A DNA stretch of 64,000 nt. It comes from Ruminococcus_G sp963594675. GTDB lineage: Bacteria; Bacillota; Clostridia; Lachnospirales; Lachnospiraceae. The stretch covers positions 1 to 64,000 of the forward strand of contig CAVBGA010000187.1 of NCBI GenBank assembly GCA_963594675.1, written 5' to 3'. The notes under the pieces are model-generated. The model was not told the DNA's origin, searched no databases, and saw nothing but the letters and a program-made list of their open reading frames with translations. Of the stretch, positions 7,978-16,241 are shown piece by piece. Position numbers and translations under genes: made by a program. The stretch's first letter is position 1; each line of letters opens with the position of its first letter.

Positions 7978-9018
7978 ATGAAAAGGGAAAATCCTTTTAC
8001 TTTAACTTTTGGGCAAAAGCCAATAGAATTTATCTCTCGTAACGAGCAGATTAGCGGAATCATTCATAGTTTTGATATGGAAATGCCATCTAATAGAGTA
8101 TATATGATTGCTGGAGTCAGGGGATCCGGGAAAACCGTGTCCCTTGCAGAAATTACGGAATATTATTCATCTAAGGAAGAATGGCTGGTTTTGCGGTTAA
8201 GTTCCGATACAGATTTAATTGCTGGTGCAGTTTCGGAACTTCGTCGTATTGCCGGATTGCATCAATGGGATCTTGGTTTGAATATTTCCTTAGGACCAGC
8301 AGAATTGGCTTTAGGAAAAAATCAGAATGCCATAGAAAAAGATGCGGAATTACGCAACTTGCTGGAATTACTTCAGAAGCAGAAAAAGAGGGTTTTGTTT
8401 GTTATAGATGAAATCATGAATAATCCTTATGTTAAAATTTTTGCCAGTTGCTTTCAAATTTACATTACCAATAATTATCCGGTATATCTTGTCATGGCGG
8501 GATTGTACGATAATATTCGAAATCTTCAAAATGAAAAAAGCTTAACTTTTTTGTACCGTGCTCCTAAAATATTTCTGGAGCCATTGAGCATACCAGCTAT
8601 GACGACCAGTTATCGCACTGTGTTCAATTTACCAGCATCAGAGGCGGCAGCTATGGCCAAATTAACAAAAGGCTATCCTTTTGCATTTCAAATTCTAGGT
8701 TATTTGAAATGGGAAGAAGATATACCGATAGAACAATTATTGCCTAAATTCGATGAACAAATGACAGTTTATGTATATGAAAAGTTGTGGAGTGAATTAT
8801 CGGAGTTGGATCAGAAGGTGGTTTATGTTATTTCTAATGGTATAACGAAGACAGGGGAAATACGTGAAAAATTATCGATTTCTCCGCAATTGCTTAATAC
8901 TTATCGAAAACGTTTAACAGAACGTGGCTTAGTAAATGGGACGCGACGGGGGGAAATGACACTTGCTCTGCCTCGGTTTGAGGAATACGTACATACATAT
9001 TGCGATGTGACGATATGA
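7978..9018 (+). CDS. AAA-type ATPase with C-terminal winged helix
   Basis: This 346-residue protein resembles the archaeal-type or Orc1/Cdc6-like ATP-binding proteins found in many bacteria. Walker A is AGVRGSGKT near residue 47, and Walker B is VLFVIDEI near 140. The last 80 residues look like a winged-helix DNA-binding domain (KTGEIREKLSISPQLLNTYR). A strong AAAGGAGG site precedes the ATG. It is a single-gene unit behind the A-rich repeat tract. Such proteins can be regulators, defence NTPases or mobile-element remnants; none of these is proven here. No nuclease motif was seen. Confidence 0.8.
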   Translation: MKRENPFTLTFGQKPIEFISRNEQISGIIHSFDMEMPSNRVYMIAGVRGSGKTVSLAEITEYYSSKEEWLVLRLSSDTDLIAGAVSELRRIAGLHQWDLGLNISLGPAELALGKNQNAIEKDAELRNLLELLQKQKKRVLFVIDEIMNNPYVKIFASCFQIYITNNYPVYLVMAGLYDNIRNLQNEKSLTFLYRAPKIFLEPLSIPAMTTSYRTVFNLPASEAAAMAKLTKGYPFAFQILGYLKWEEDIPIEQLLPKFDEQMTVYVYEKLWSELSELDQKVVYVISNGITKTGEIREKLSISPQLLNTYRKRLTERGLVNGTRRGEMTLALPRFEEYVHTYCDVTI

Positions 9019-9102
9019 TATTAAGAGCAAAAGGGAAGGACCGCTCTGCCATCTGGCGGATGCGGCCCCTGTATGAAAAAGGAATTGTCGTGTTAGCTAT
9101 AT

Positions 9103-9357
9103 TTATTTCAGATAACCTGCGATTACATAACCGGTAAGGTTAAGGGTTGGGGAATATACCTTTGTATAGGTATATCCGTTTTTGTGGATACCTTTTTGAA
9201 GAACTTTTACATAATCTCCATTATGCAGTCTGGCAATTTCCTGACTCCTTGAATAGATCGGATTCTTTCTAAGAGCCAGATAATTTCTAGTGCCGGATAC
9301 AATTGCTCCGCCGATTACCATTTCCAGTGCCTTGTCATTAATCATTGTTCTCATCAT
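9103..9357 (-). CDS. Double-glycine-leader SH3-domain small protein (paralog 1)
   Basis: This 84-residue product begins with a leader resembling double-glycine bacteriocin leaders: acidic and hydrophobic residues ending NDKALEMVIGGA. A bacterial SH3 fold follows (NYLALRKNPIYS, then LHNGDYVKVLQKG, then LTGYVIAGYLK). SH3b domains bind cell-wall peptides. The leader implies cleavage after GG and export by a peptidase-containing ABC transporter, but none is in the window. A paralog lies at 55017-55268 with the same leader and layout. An AAAGGAG site 8 bases upstream supports the start. Its promoter has the same unusual architecture as three others here. The gene is almost certainly real; processing and export are inferred. 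Confidence 0.85.
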   Translation of the reverse strand: MMRTMINDKALEMVIGGAIVSGTRNYLALRKNPIYSRSQEIARLHNGDYVKVLQKGIHKNGYTYTKVYSPTLNLTGYVIAGYLK

Positions 9358-9418
9358 AATATTTTCTCCTTTAATGTTTTTCTAAATGTTTTTTGTGTGT
9401 GTTTCATTTGATGAGTCT

Positions 9419-9483
9419 ATATTAACAAGGGAATCTGAACACAAAAACAGAAAAACCATAAGGAATCCTTATTTAAGCTTAAG
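9419..9483 (-). promoter_or_regulatory. Activator-type promoter of SH3 paralog 1
   Basis: Read on the minus strand: CTTAAG (9478-9483), CTTATGG 21 bases on (9456-9462), then TTCAGATT (9432-9439) exactly 22 bases from the T of TTATGG, then 7 bases and TAATAT (9419-9424) as the -10 box. No TTGACA-like -35 box is present. The same spacings occur at 22561, 53401 and 54880. Confidence 0.65.
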
Positions 9484-9673
9484 GTAAACTAAATCCTAAT
9501 AAGTATTTTTTTTCTGATTTTCATAAATTTACCTCCATGAAGACAAAATTTATCATATAATCAATGCAAAATCAATATATTGAAGTGAGAGTGCAGGAGT
9601 TAAATGTTTCGTGAGTAGTTTTTGGTGTGTAATTGTGTGTGGATTAACTTATAAAATACTATAGTGAAGACAT

Positions 9674-9802
9674 GAAAAAACTCCGGTTGGCATTCCGGAG
9701 TAAGTTTCATAAAGGAAGGAGTGAATCGCTCACTGCCTGGCACTGCAGGAGCGATTCGGTATGAAAAAGAAAATGGTTTTTTTGGATGTTTTCCTTCATC
9801 CG
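9674..9802 (-). ncRNA. Candidate small RNA, copy 1
   Basis: Read on the minus strand: TGGTCA (9828-9833), 16 bases, then TATAAC (9806-9811) look like a promoter. The transcript would begin with hairpin GGATG/CATCC (9784-9801), whose loop carries AAGGAAAA. A second long hairpin follows (9723-9757, 9-bp outer and 4-bp inner stem), then the single-stranded pyrimidine stretch CACTCCTTCCTTT (9711-9723). It ends with an intrinsic terminator (9680-9701, ACTCCGG/CCGGAGT and a T-run). A near-identical copy lies at 19670-19794. No open frame is conserved between copies. CTCCTTCC could pair with ribosome binding sites in target mRNAs. Confidence 0.6.
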
Positions 9803-9864
9803 ATGGTTATACTATACTGTGAAAATGTGACCACTTTGTGTTCAAGTCTTCAAGAAAGTGTGAA

Positions 9865-10386
9865 TTAAAAAATCACATTTCCTTCAAAGATTAGACTTTC
9901 CACCTGAGTTGTGGAAAGTTGCTCGATACTTGTCTCAAAAACATTCTGGTTCAAAACAAGATAATTTGCCATATTTCCCTTTTCTGAAGATCCGATGGAG
10001 TTCTCCATACCCATACATTTGGCTCCTTCTATGGTATAGCCAAACATCATATCTCTGACAGAAAGACATTCGGATTCCAGTTGCCTTTTCTCAAAACAGG
10101 AAAGGGGATCCTGGCGGCTGGCACCGATTTGCATAGCTATAAAGGGATTGGCCCGGTCGATTTCTTCCATACTGACAATATCAGAACTGCAGCTTAGGGA
10201 AGCTTTGCATTTAATAAAATCATTGAAGGAATAGAAGGTATCAAATCGTTCCTGGCCCAGAAGCTTTAGTGCTTCATCCCCAAAGATGCCGCCGTTCCAG
10301 TGAGGGGTGCAGTTGATGGAAATGCCCAAATCCGCAGCTCTTTTGCGATCAGCCGGTTTGGTGAGCTCACAGTGAAGGAGTTCTAC
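9865..10386 (-). pseudogene. 3' remnant of a YtcJ-like amidohydrolase
   Basis: About 170 codons match the C-terminal part of amidohydrolase_3 (YtcJ-like) enzymes, normally about 530-550 residues. VELLHCELTKPADRKRAADL and the later SVRDMMFGYTIEGAKCMGME and GNMANYLVL are typical. The N-terminal two thirds with the first metal-binding histidines are gone. The open frame continues upstream only through non-homologous sequence into the terminator of the LOG gene, so its apparent start at 10494 is an artefact. It is a truncated, presumably inactive gene. Confidence 0.8.
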
Positions 10387-10448
10387 CCTTGTGGTAAAGG
10401 CAATACCAGATTCATTTCTCCTATACCTTTTTTGCATATTCTTTAGGC

Positions 10449-10485
10449 AAAAAAAGAAGCACCAGAGATTGCTCTCCAGCACTTC
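10449..10485 (-). terminator. Intrinsic terminator of the LOG gene
   Basis: On the minus strand a 13-pair stem with G-U pairs (10473-10485 with 10456-10468) and loop GCAA is followed by seven T. It ends transcription of the LOG gene and possibly the aminotransferase gene. Confidence 0.85.
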
Positions 10486-10566
10486 TTTGTACACCTAATC
10501 TTTCGCACAGGATATACCCTGGTATTATACAAGAGTCAAGTGTTTATTATTCATTTATCCTTCAAT

Positions 10567-11097
10567 TTATTGTAATAGCTGTTGGATCTCTTCAAGATTA
10601 TTTGCAAAATAGACACCCTTCAGTTTGTCCGGATTTGCCAATCCGCATGCTACCATATGATCCAGTAAATTTTTGAGATGATCATAATATCCATTCAGAT
10701 TGTAGAGAATGCAGGGACTTGTGGTAAGTCCCAGGGTAACCCGGGAAATAATTTCGCTGATTTCTTCCAGTGTACCGGTGCCACCTGGGAAGGCGATAAA
10801 GGCATCACCAAGTTCAATCATTTTTGCCTTTCTCTCGGACATATCTTTGGTTACAATTAGCTGAGTCAGTCCTTCGTGCTGGACCACAGCGTCAATAAAA
10901 AACTGAGGCTCCACACCGATGACCTTGGCTCCAGCGGAAAGTGCACTGTCTGCCAGTTCCCCCATAAGTCCGGATTTGGAACCACCATAGACCAGCGTGT
11001 TTCCACTTTGCCCAATCCATTTGCCCAGTTCCTGGATGGCTCCCTTTAAGGAAGGAGAATTTCCTTCCATAGCGCCCAGATAGACAGTAATGTTCAT
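10567..11097 (-). CDS. LOG family protein (TIGR00730 Rossmann fold)
   Basis: This 176-residue protein has the two family hallmarks: GGSKSGLMGELADSA near residue 40 and PGGTGTLEEI near 107, the latter carrying the catalytic glutamate. LOG proteins hydrolyse nucleoside 5'-monophosphates between base and ribose-phosphate and are best known for activating cytokinins; bacterial roles beyond this are unclear. Length is normal. An AGGAGG site is seen before the ATG. It lies 75 bases downstream of the aminotransferase on the same strand, so the two may be co-transcribed, with a terminator beyond its 3' end. Confidence 0.9.
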   Translation of the reverse strand: MNITVYLGAMEGNSPSLKGAIQELGKWIGQSGNTLVYGGSKSGLMGELADSALSAGAKVIGVEPQFFIDAVVQHEGLTQLIVTKDMSERKAKMIELGDAFIAFPGGTGTLEEISEIISRVTLGLTTSPCILYNLNGYYDHLKNLLDHMVACGLANPDKLKGVYFANNLEEIQQLLQ

Positions 11098-11172
11098 AAA
11101 GTTACCTCCTGATTGGGGATGAAAATCCCTATTTTATGTTCTGTGTTGTTTTTTGCATTTTAACTATTGTAG

Positions 11173-12015
11173 CTATTTTGTTTCTTCGTAAAATTCATTG
11201 AAGACATAGTCTTTTATTTGGGAGAGACGCTGTTGATCCTTTCCACCGACGGGAACACCGTCAATCTTATCAGCAAAAGTGCAAATATTGCTGGAGCTGG
11301 AAGTAAGAATTTCATCAGCACCCATCAGTTCCTCTCTGGTGAAGGGATGTTCATCCACAGGAATATTTAAGGCATGGCAGGCCTTGATCAAATGCGCTCT
11401 GGCAATACCGGGAAGAATCAGATTGTCTGTGGGGGCAGTGCGGAAGACACCATCCTTTAAAATGTGAACATTGCTATGTGCACATTCGGTAACTCTATTA
11501 TCCGGACGAATAAATACAGATTCAAAACAGCCAGCTTCTTTGGCTTTTTGTGCTGCCATAACCGACGGAATCAGGTTCAGGGTTTTAATGTTACAGTGGA
11601 AGAAACGAGTGTCTTCTGTAGTAATTAATTGCACAGGATCCTTGCAAGGATTTAAGACGCTGGGACGCAGCATAATGCTAAGGTTGGCAGGTGTGTTTTC
11701 CGGGAAAGCATGATTTCTATCGGCAGTACCACGGGATACTTGATAATAGACGAAAATATCTCCGCTATCCAGTTTGTGTACCATTTCATTTAAAAGATCG
11801 GCAAAATTAGCCTTCTCCATAGGAATTTCAATTTTCAGCATGGAGGCACTGCGATAAAAGCGGTCAATATGCTCCTGAAGAGCAAAAATATGATAGTTAT
11901 GACATGGACCGGCATCATAGACTCCATCACCGAAATAGTTGGTTCGGTCATTCATGGGAATGGTCATGTTGTCAATCTCATCGTATTTTCCATTATAATA
12001 GCCAAGAGTTTTCAT
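11173..12015 (-). CDS. Class IV PLP aminotransferase (D-amino-acid or branched-chain type)
   Basis: About 280 residues of fold-type IV aminotransferase. MNDRTNYFGDGVYD near residue 20, the lysine-bearing PSVMAAQKAKEAG near 150 and the cofactor motif VTECAHSNVHILKDG near 180, followed by LPGIARAHLI, are typical. These enzymes include D-alanine transaminase, branched-chain transaminase and aminodeoxychorismate lyase; the first is the closest in look. An ATG at 12033 also exists, but AGAGGA sits correctly before the one at 12015, so I chose 12015. Substrate not certain. Confidence 0.85.
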   Translation of the reverse strand: MKTLGYYNGKYDEIDNMTIPMNDRTNYFGDGVYDAGPCHNYHIFALQEHIDRFYRSASMLKIEIPMEKANFADLLNEMVHKLDSGDIFVYYQVSRGTADRNHAFPENTPANLSIMLRPSVLNPCKDPVQLITTEDTRFFHCNIKTLNLIPSVMAAQKAKEAGCFESVFIRPDNRVTECAHSNVHILKDGVFRTAPTDNLILPGIARAHLIKACHALNIPVDEHPFTREELMGADEILTSSSSNICTFADKIDGVPVGGKDQQRLSQIKDYVFNEFYEETK

Positions 12016-12138
12016 AATAATTCCTCTTTTCATATATTTTCTTATATTTTAACACAGAAGGAAAATTTTTCTAGATGATTTGTTGGAGGAATTCCTTTAT
12101 ACTGAAATAGACTTTAACATTTTATAGGAGAGAATTTT

Positions 12139-12888
12139 ATGAGGATACAAATTCTGGCCTGTAGGGTTTTGACAAGAGAATTGTCCGCCCTAGTGCCCCA
12201 ATGTAAAAATAATATTGATATTACCTGGTTGCCCAAGGGACTCCACGACACCCCGGTGATTTTAAATAATTTTATCAATGAACAACTGGAAGCTATGTAT
12301 GATCTGATTCATCGGAAGATACAAAGAAGGGTTCCGGATTATATTTGTCTGGGCTATGGCTTGTGTTCAAAAGCCATAGTGGGACTTGAAGCAAAAGAAA
12401 TTCCCTTGGTGATTCCTCGGGTGGAGGATTGCATCGCCTTATTTTTAGGATCCCAGGATAGATATCTGGAATATTTTAAAAAATATCAAGGTACTTTGTG
12501 GCTGAATAGCCGTTGGGTAGAGGATACGCCGGATATTGATGAAGACTATGATGATAAGCTGCGGGCTCAATACATGGAAGAGTATGATGAGGACGAAGAT
12601 ACAGTAGATTACCTTATGGAGATGCATCGGGATCATTTGGCGAATTATGAAAATGTAGGATATATCAGCACGGATACTTTTGATGAAAGAGCACAGAAGG
12701 CGGTGGCTCAGTCCTATGCCAAACGATACCAATTAAATTTCTTGGATTTTGAAGGAGACAATAGCATATTAAGGAAAATGGTCAATGGAGATTTTGATGA
12801 AAAGAATTTTCTAATTGTACCACCAGGATATCAAGTGGAATATACAAACGGCACAGAACGTATTATTGCGGTAAAAAGTCGGGATTGA
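12139..12888 (+). CDS. DUF1638 family protein
   Basis: This 249-residue cytosolic protein matches DUF1638, whose members often lie near corrinoid-dependent methyltransferases in anaerobes. Conserved-looking segments are IQILACRVLTREL at the start, YICLGYGLCSKA near residue 78 and IPRVEDCIALFLGS near 98; the Cys and Asp there could bind a metal or cofactor. A very acidic loop lies near 135-155. It starts its own unit, and a flavoprotein gene follows 67 bases later. A URO-D methyltransferase-like gene lies 8 kb away. Biochemical role unknown. Confidence 0.75.
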   Translation: MRIQILACRVLTRELSALVPQCKNNIDITWLPKGLHDTPVILNNFINEQLEAMYDLIHRKIQRRVPDYICLGYGLCSKAIVGLEAKEIPLVIPRVEDCIALFLGSQDRYLEYFKKYQGTLWLNSRWVEDTPDIDEDYDDKLRAQYMEEYDEDEDTVDYLMEMHRDHLANYENVGYISTDTFDERAQKAVAQSYAKRYQLNFLDFEGDNSILRKMVNGDFDEKNFLIVPPGYQVEYTNGTERIIAVKSRD

Positions 12889-12955
12889 CTTGTAAAAGGC
12901 TTTGCTATATAAAGGATATAAAGCATTGTTAAATAAAAGAAAAGGAGCATGAACA

Positions 12956-13540
12956 ATGAAAGTTGTATTAATGAATGGAAGTAGAAGAGAAAAAGGTTGT
13001 ACTTATACAGCGATGACCCTTGTAGCAGAAGAGCTGAATAAAGCAGGAATCGATACAGAAATTTTGCATGTAGGCGGTGCAGATTCTATGAATGGCAATA
13101 TCAATAAGCTGGTAGATTCTTTGGCTGAGAAGGTAAAAGAGGCAGATGGTATCGTAATCGGTTCACCAGTATATTATGCATCACCATCAGGCGAGATCCT
13201 GGCTGTTCTGGACAGACTGTTCGGCAAGGCTGAGAACGATTTGAGATATAAACCCTGTGCTGTTCTGGCATCTGCAAGAAGAGCAGGAACTACGGCAACT
13301 CTTGATGTATTAAATAAATATGCAAGCTATTGTGAGATGCCTTTGGTAACTTCTCGTTACTGGAATATGGTGCATGGTTCTAAGCCGGAAGACGTACTTC
13401 AGGATAAAGAGGGTGTGCAGATCATGCAGGTTCTGGGAAAGAACATGGCATGGATGCTTAAGAGTATTGAGGCAGGAAAGAAAGCAGGCGTAGAGCAGCC
13501 GCAGCCAGTAGAAAAAGAAATGACAAACTTTATCAGATAA
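12956..13540 (+). CDS. NADPH-dependent FMN reductase / flavodoxin-fold protein
   Basis: This 194-residue cytosolic flavoprotein has the N-terminal FMN phosphate-binding loop MNGSRREKGCTYTA at residues 6-19 and the GSPVYYASPSGEI motif near 70, typical of the NADPH-dependent FMN reductase family and related iron-sulfur flavoproteins. The Cx2CxxC cluster motif of true iron-sulfur flavoproteins is not seen. An AAAAGGAG site precedes the ATG. It is followed after 14 bases by a secreted-protein gene, likely in the same operon. Probably reduces a quinone, metal or small organic substrate; which one is unknown. Confidence 0.85.
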   Translation: MKVVLMNGSRREKGCTYTAMTLVAEELNKAGIDTEILHVGGADSMNGNINKLVDSLAEKVKEADGIVIGSPVYYASPSGEILAVLDRLFGKAENDLRYKPCAVLASARRAGTTATLDVLNKYASYCEMPLVTSRYWNMVHGSKPEDVLQDKEGVQIMQVLGKNMAWMLKSIEAGKKAGVEQPQPVEKEMTNFIR

Positions 13541-13554
13541 TGTAAGGTGCAGAA

Positions 13555-14175
13555 ATGAAAAATAGAAAAAAATACAGTTTGTTGTTGATTTTGGCACTGT
13601 GTCTGTCTATGGTGATGGCAGAGCCAGCTTTGGCAGCAACCAAACAGTTATCTACTCCAAAACTGTCAACCTTTAAGAAATCAGGGAAAAAGATTAGCTT
13701 AAAGGATTATAGTTTCTGTTTTGGCAAGTTTACAGATAATGGGCAAAATACAGGCAGCGCCTATGCTAATTATTATTATACCTTCACTGCAACGAAGACA
13801 GGAAAATATACCTTCCGTTTTGTGGGGGAAAGCTTCTGTGATCATAAAAGTTCAGAAGCTTGTAATCTGTCCACGGTATGCATTTATAAAAAAGTGGGAA
13901 ATAGCCTTGTAGCCAGAAGGGCAACCACACAGGGTGGAGCAAGCTCAACGATTTATGTAAATGAAAGAGCAGGCAAGAGCAAAACGGCATCCAGTATAGC
14001 GAAGCCACTTCACTATCGTTATGCTCGTATGAATCTGAAAAAGGGAGATACCATTTATTTCAAGGTTCAGCCGGGACAAAATGCGAGAATCCTGTTTGAC
14101 GTATTCCAGGGAACCAAAGCTCCGAAAACAGGAAATAATGCCTATTTTACAAAGTATTTTGTGAATAGCTACTAA
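13555..14175 (+). CDS. Secreted protein of unknown function
   Basis: The 206-residue product starts with a clear Sec signal peptide: basic MKNRKKY, a hydrophobic core, and likely cleavage after PALAA near residue 28. The mature part is rich in Tyr, Lys and Ser/Thr. It reads as a beta-sandwich of the prepeptidase C-terminal type (YYYTFTATKTGKYTFRFVG, then KKGDTIYFKVQPGQ), a fold used for binding outside the cell. No catalytic motif and no anchor were seen. It lies 14 bases after the flavoprotein gene. A good terminator follows. Confidence 0.75.
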   Translation: MKNRKKYSLLLILALCLSMVMAEPALAATKQLSTPKLSTFKKSGKKISLKDYSFCFGKFTDNGQNTGSAYANYYYTFTATKTGKYTFRFVGESFCDHKSSEACNLSTVCIYKKVGNSLVARRATTQGGASSTIYVNERAGKSKTASSIAKPLHYRYARMNLKKGDTIYFKVQPGQNARILFDVFQGTKAPKTGNNAYFTKYFVNSY

Positions 14176-14193
14176 GTAGTAAAATAAAAAAAG

Positions 14194-14246
14194 ACAGCTG
14201 TCAAGGTTTGATTAACCGATTTCGGTATCCTTGGCAGCTGTTTGTT
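14194..14246 (+). terminator. Intrinsic terminator, possibly bidirectional
   Basis: Arms 14194-14206 and 14229-14241 pair around a looser inner stem. T-rich sequence follows on the plus strand and an A-run precedes it, so it could also stop transcription from proS on the minus strand. Confidence 0.8.
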
Positions 14247-14323
14247 TTATTCAGCGATTATTTATCGTGTGTTCTAACATAGGAAATCTTAACAAAATTT
14301 CCTTCCTATACAGGAGAAATGAA

Positions 14324-16066
14324 TTAGATGCGCTCCTGTACCTTTTCATTGATCTCAGCATAGAGGGAATCCATCAGTTTATTGATCTCACTGATAATAT
14401 CTTCTTTTTTCACCCGGGTATTGACACGTTTGTCGCGGGTGGAGAGCTCAACTTCTCCTTCTTTCAGGGCTTTAGGACCAACGGTGACTCTTACCGGAAC
14501 ACCTAACAGGTCTGCGTCATTGAACATGAAGCCGGCACGGACATCTCTGTCATCGTAGATAACTTCAACGCCCTGGTTCTGAAGTTCATTGTAGATATAG
14601 TCAGCCATTTCCTTGCAGTCTGTATTGTCTACACGCATGCAGCAAAGGTGTACCTGCCAAGGAGCTACAGTGATAGGCCAGATAGGACCTTTGTCATCAT
14701 GAAGGGCTTCACAGATGCAGGCAGCCATACGACCGATACCGATACCATAGCAACCCATGATCGGATATTTGGAATTGCCTTCCTCATCGATATACGTCAT
14801 ATCCATGCTCTCTGTATATTTGGTTCCCAGCTGGAAGATATTGCCGGCCTCGATACCACGGCTGATACGGATTGTCTTTTTACCGCAGCATGGGCAGATG
14901 CCGCCTTCTTTGATCTTGCTGACATCGACATATTCTACGTCTCCAATATCGCGTTTGATATTCAGACCAACATAGTGGTAGTCTATTTCATTGGCACCAC
15001 AGCAGAGATTTTCAATGCCTTCCAGGGATTTATCATAAATGATTTTGCAGTTTGCTTCCTGTTTATAAGGTCCGCAGAAACCAGCAACCAGTCCGCTTTC
15101 CGGAGTAACTTCAGCAGGATGTACTTTTTCTCCAAGAAGATTGGTAAGTTTGGTCTCATTTACCTCATAATCACCACGGAGATAAACAACAACATATTCA
15201 TCGGTAGCATTCAGCTGGTACATAACAGCTTTGCAGGACTCCTCTACCTTACTCTTCAGGAAGCTACATACCTCCTCGATGGTCTTGCAATTTGGTGTAT
15301 GGATTTTCTGAAGCTCAGCAGCGGCAGAGCTTCCGCTATTATCAACGGTGGTGTCAGCAGCTTCCATATTTGCAGTATAACCACACTCGTCACAGATAAC
15401 GATGGTATCCTCACCGGCATCTGCCAACAGCATATACTCATGGGAAACGCTTCCGCCGATCATTCCAGAGTCAGATTTAACGGAGATAACATCCGGGATA
15501 CCAGCTCTCTGGAAAATTCTATAGTAGGCATTTGCCATTTTCTCGTAGTAAGCTTCCAGGTCTTCCTGGGAAGTATGGAAGGAGTAAGCATCCTTCATGG
15601 TAAACTCTCTAACACGGATCAGGCCGGCACGGGGTCTTGCTTCGTCACGGTATTTAGTCTGAATCTGATAAATAGAGAAAGGATAGTTAGCATAAGTGCG
15701 TCCATAATCTCTAGCCAAATGAACAGCAGCTTCTTCATGGGTCATACCCAACACCATAGGAGTGTCATTACGATCCTTGAATCTCAGTAATTCATCCCCA
15801 ACGCTTGTATATCTTCCGGATTCCTCCCAAAGAGATGCTGGCATTACCACTGGAAACTGAACCTCCTGAGAGTCTACAGCGTCCATTTCCTCACGGATGA
15901 TGCGCTCGATATTTTTGGTGATTTTCTTCATGGGTGCATACAGGGAAAAGATACCGTTGGAAACATGCTTGATATATCCGCCTCTGATGCTGAATGTATG
16001 GCTGTCAATGACACAGTCAGCCGGTTTTTCTTTAAATCTTACGCCTACAAGTTTACTGAGTTTCAT
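14324..16066 (-). CDS. proS: Prolyl-tRNA synthetase
   Basis: About 580 residues of bacterial-type ProRS, a class II synthetase that charges tRNA-Pro. Motif 2 is YRDEARPRAGLIRVREFTMK near residue 145, and motif 3 is MGCYGIGIGR near 435. The editing insertion domain lies between them (about 220-400), and the anticodon-binding domain is C-terminal. A longer open frame begins at 16102 inside the T-box terminator. The true start is the ATG at 16066, which has AAGGAG 5 bases before it. Expression is controlled by the T-box leader at 16086-16241. Confidence 0.95.
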   Translation of the reverse strand: MKLSKLVGVRFKEKPADCVIDSHTFSIRGGYIKHVSNGIFSLYAPMKKITKNIERIIREEMDAVDSQEVQFPVVMPASLWEESGRYTSVGDELLRFKDRNDTPMVLGMTHEEAAVHLARDYGRTYANYPFSIYQIQTKYRDEARPRAGLIRVREFTMKDAYSFHTSQEDLEAYYEKMANAYYRIFQRAGIPDVISVKSDSGMIGGSVSHEYMLLADAGEDTIVICDECGYTANMEAADTTVDNSGSSAAAELQKIHTPNCKTIEEVCSFLKSKVEESCKAVMYQLNATDEYVVVYLRGDYEVNETKLTNLLGEKVHPAEVTPESGLVAGFCGPYKQEANCKIIYDKSLEGIENLCCGANEIDYHYVGLNIKRDIGDVEYVDVSKIKEGGICPCCGKKTIRISRGIEAGNIFQLGTKYTESMDMTYIDEEGNSKYPIMGCYGIGIGRMAACICEALHDDKGPIWPITVAPWQVHLCCMRVDNTDCKEMADYIYNELQNQGVEVIYDDRDVRAGFMFNDADLLGVPVRVTVGPKALKEGEVELSTRDKRVNTRVKKEDIISEINKLMDSLYAEINEKVQERI

Positions 16067-16085
16067 GAAGTCTCCTTTCTTAAAT

Positions 16086-16241
16086 AAAAAAATCCTAAGC
16101 ATACCATGCGTATATGCTTAGGACGAATAAAATCTGCATAAATCTGCGTTACCACCTAAAAAATGAATTAAAATAATTCCATTCAACGCATTTATAATAA
16201 AGTACCACTTCGAACCTTAAAAGTCAATCAAATAGACAAGC
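16086..16241 (-). promoter_or_regulatory. T-box leader of proS, apparently short
   Basis: On the minus strand the T-box AGGTGGTAACGCAG (16144-16157) precedes a strong terminator (11-bp stem 16093-16103 with 16113-16123, then seven T). The UGGU in the T-box can pair with an ACCA acceptor end of uncharged tRNA. Only about 85 bases separate the T-box from the stop of the upstream gene. A normal stem I with specifier loop does not fit unless it overlaps that coding region. A second GTGGTAC lies further upstream in the leader. Confidence 0.75.

Noticed and set aside
9760..9866. Plus-strand short frame starting MKKKMVFL within small RNA copy 1
   Set aside because: In copy 2 the same ATG is followed by a stop after seven codons, so the frame is not conserved; the RNA reading explains both copies better.
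11869..12078. Plus-strand frame opposite the aminotransferase start
   Set aside because: No ribosome binding site, and it overlaps the promoter and start of the real gene.
14648..15790. Long plus-strand open frame (380 codons)
   Set aside because: It lies entirely antisense to proS, has no ribosome binding site and no family features.
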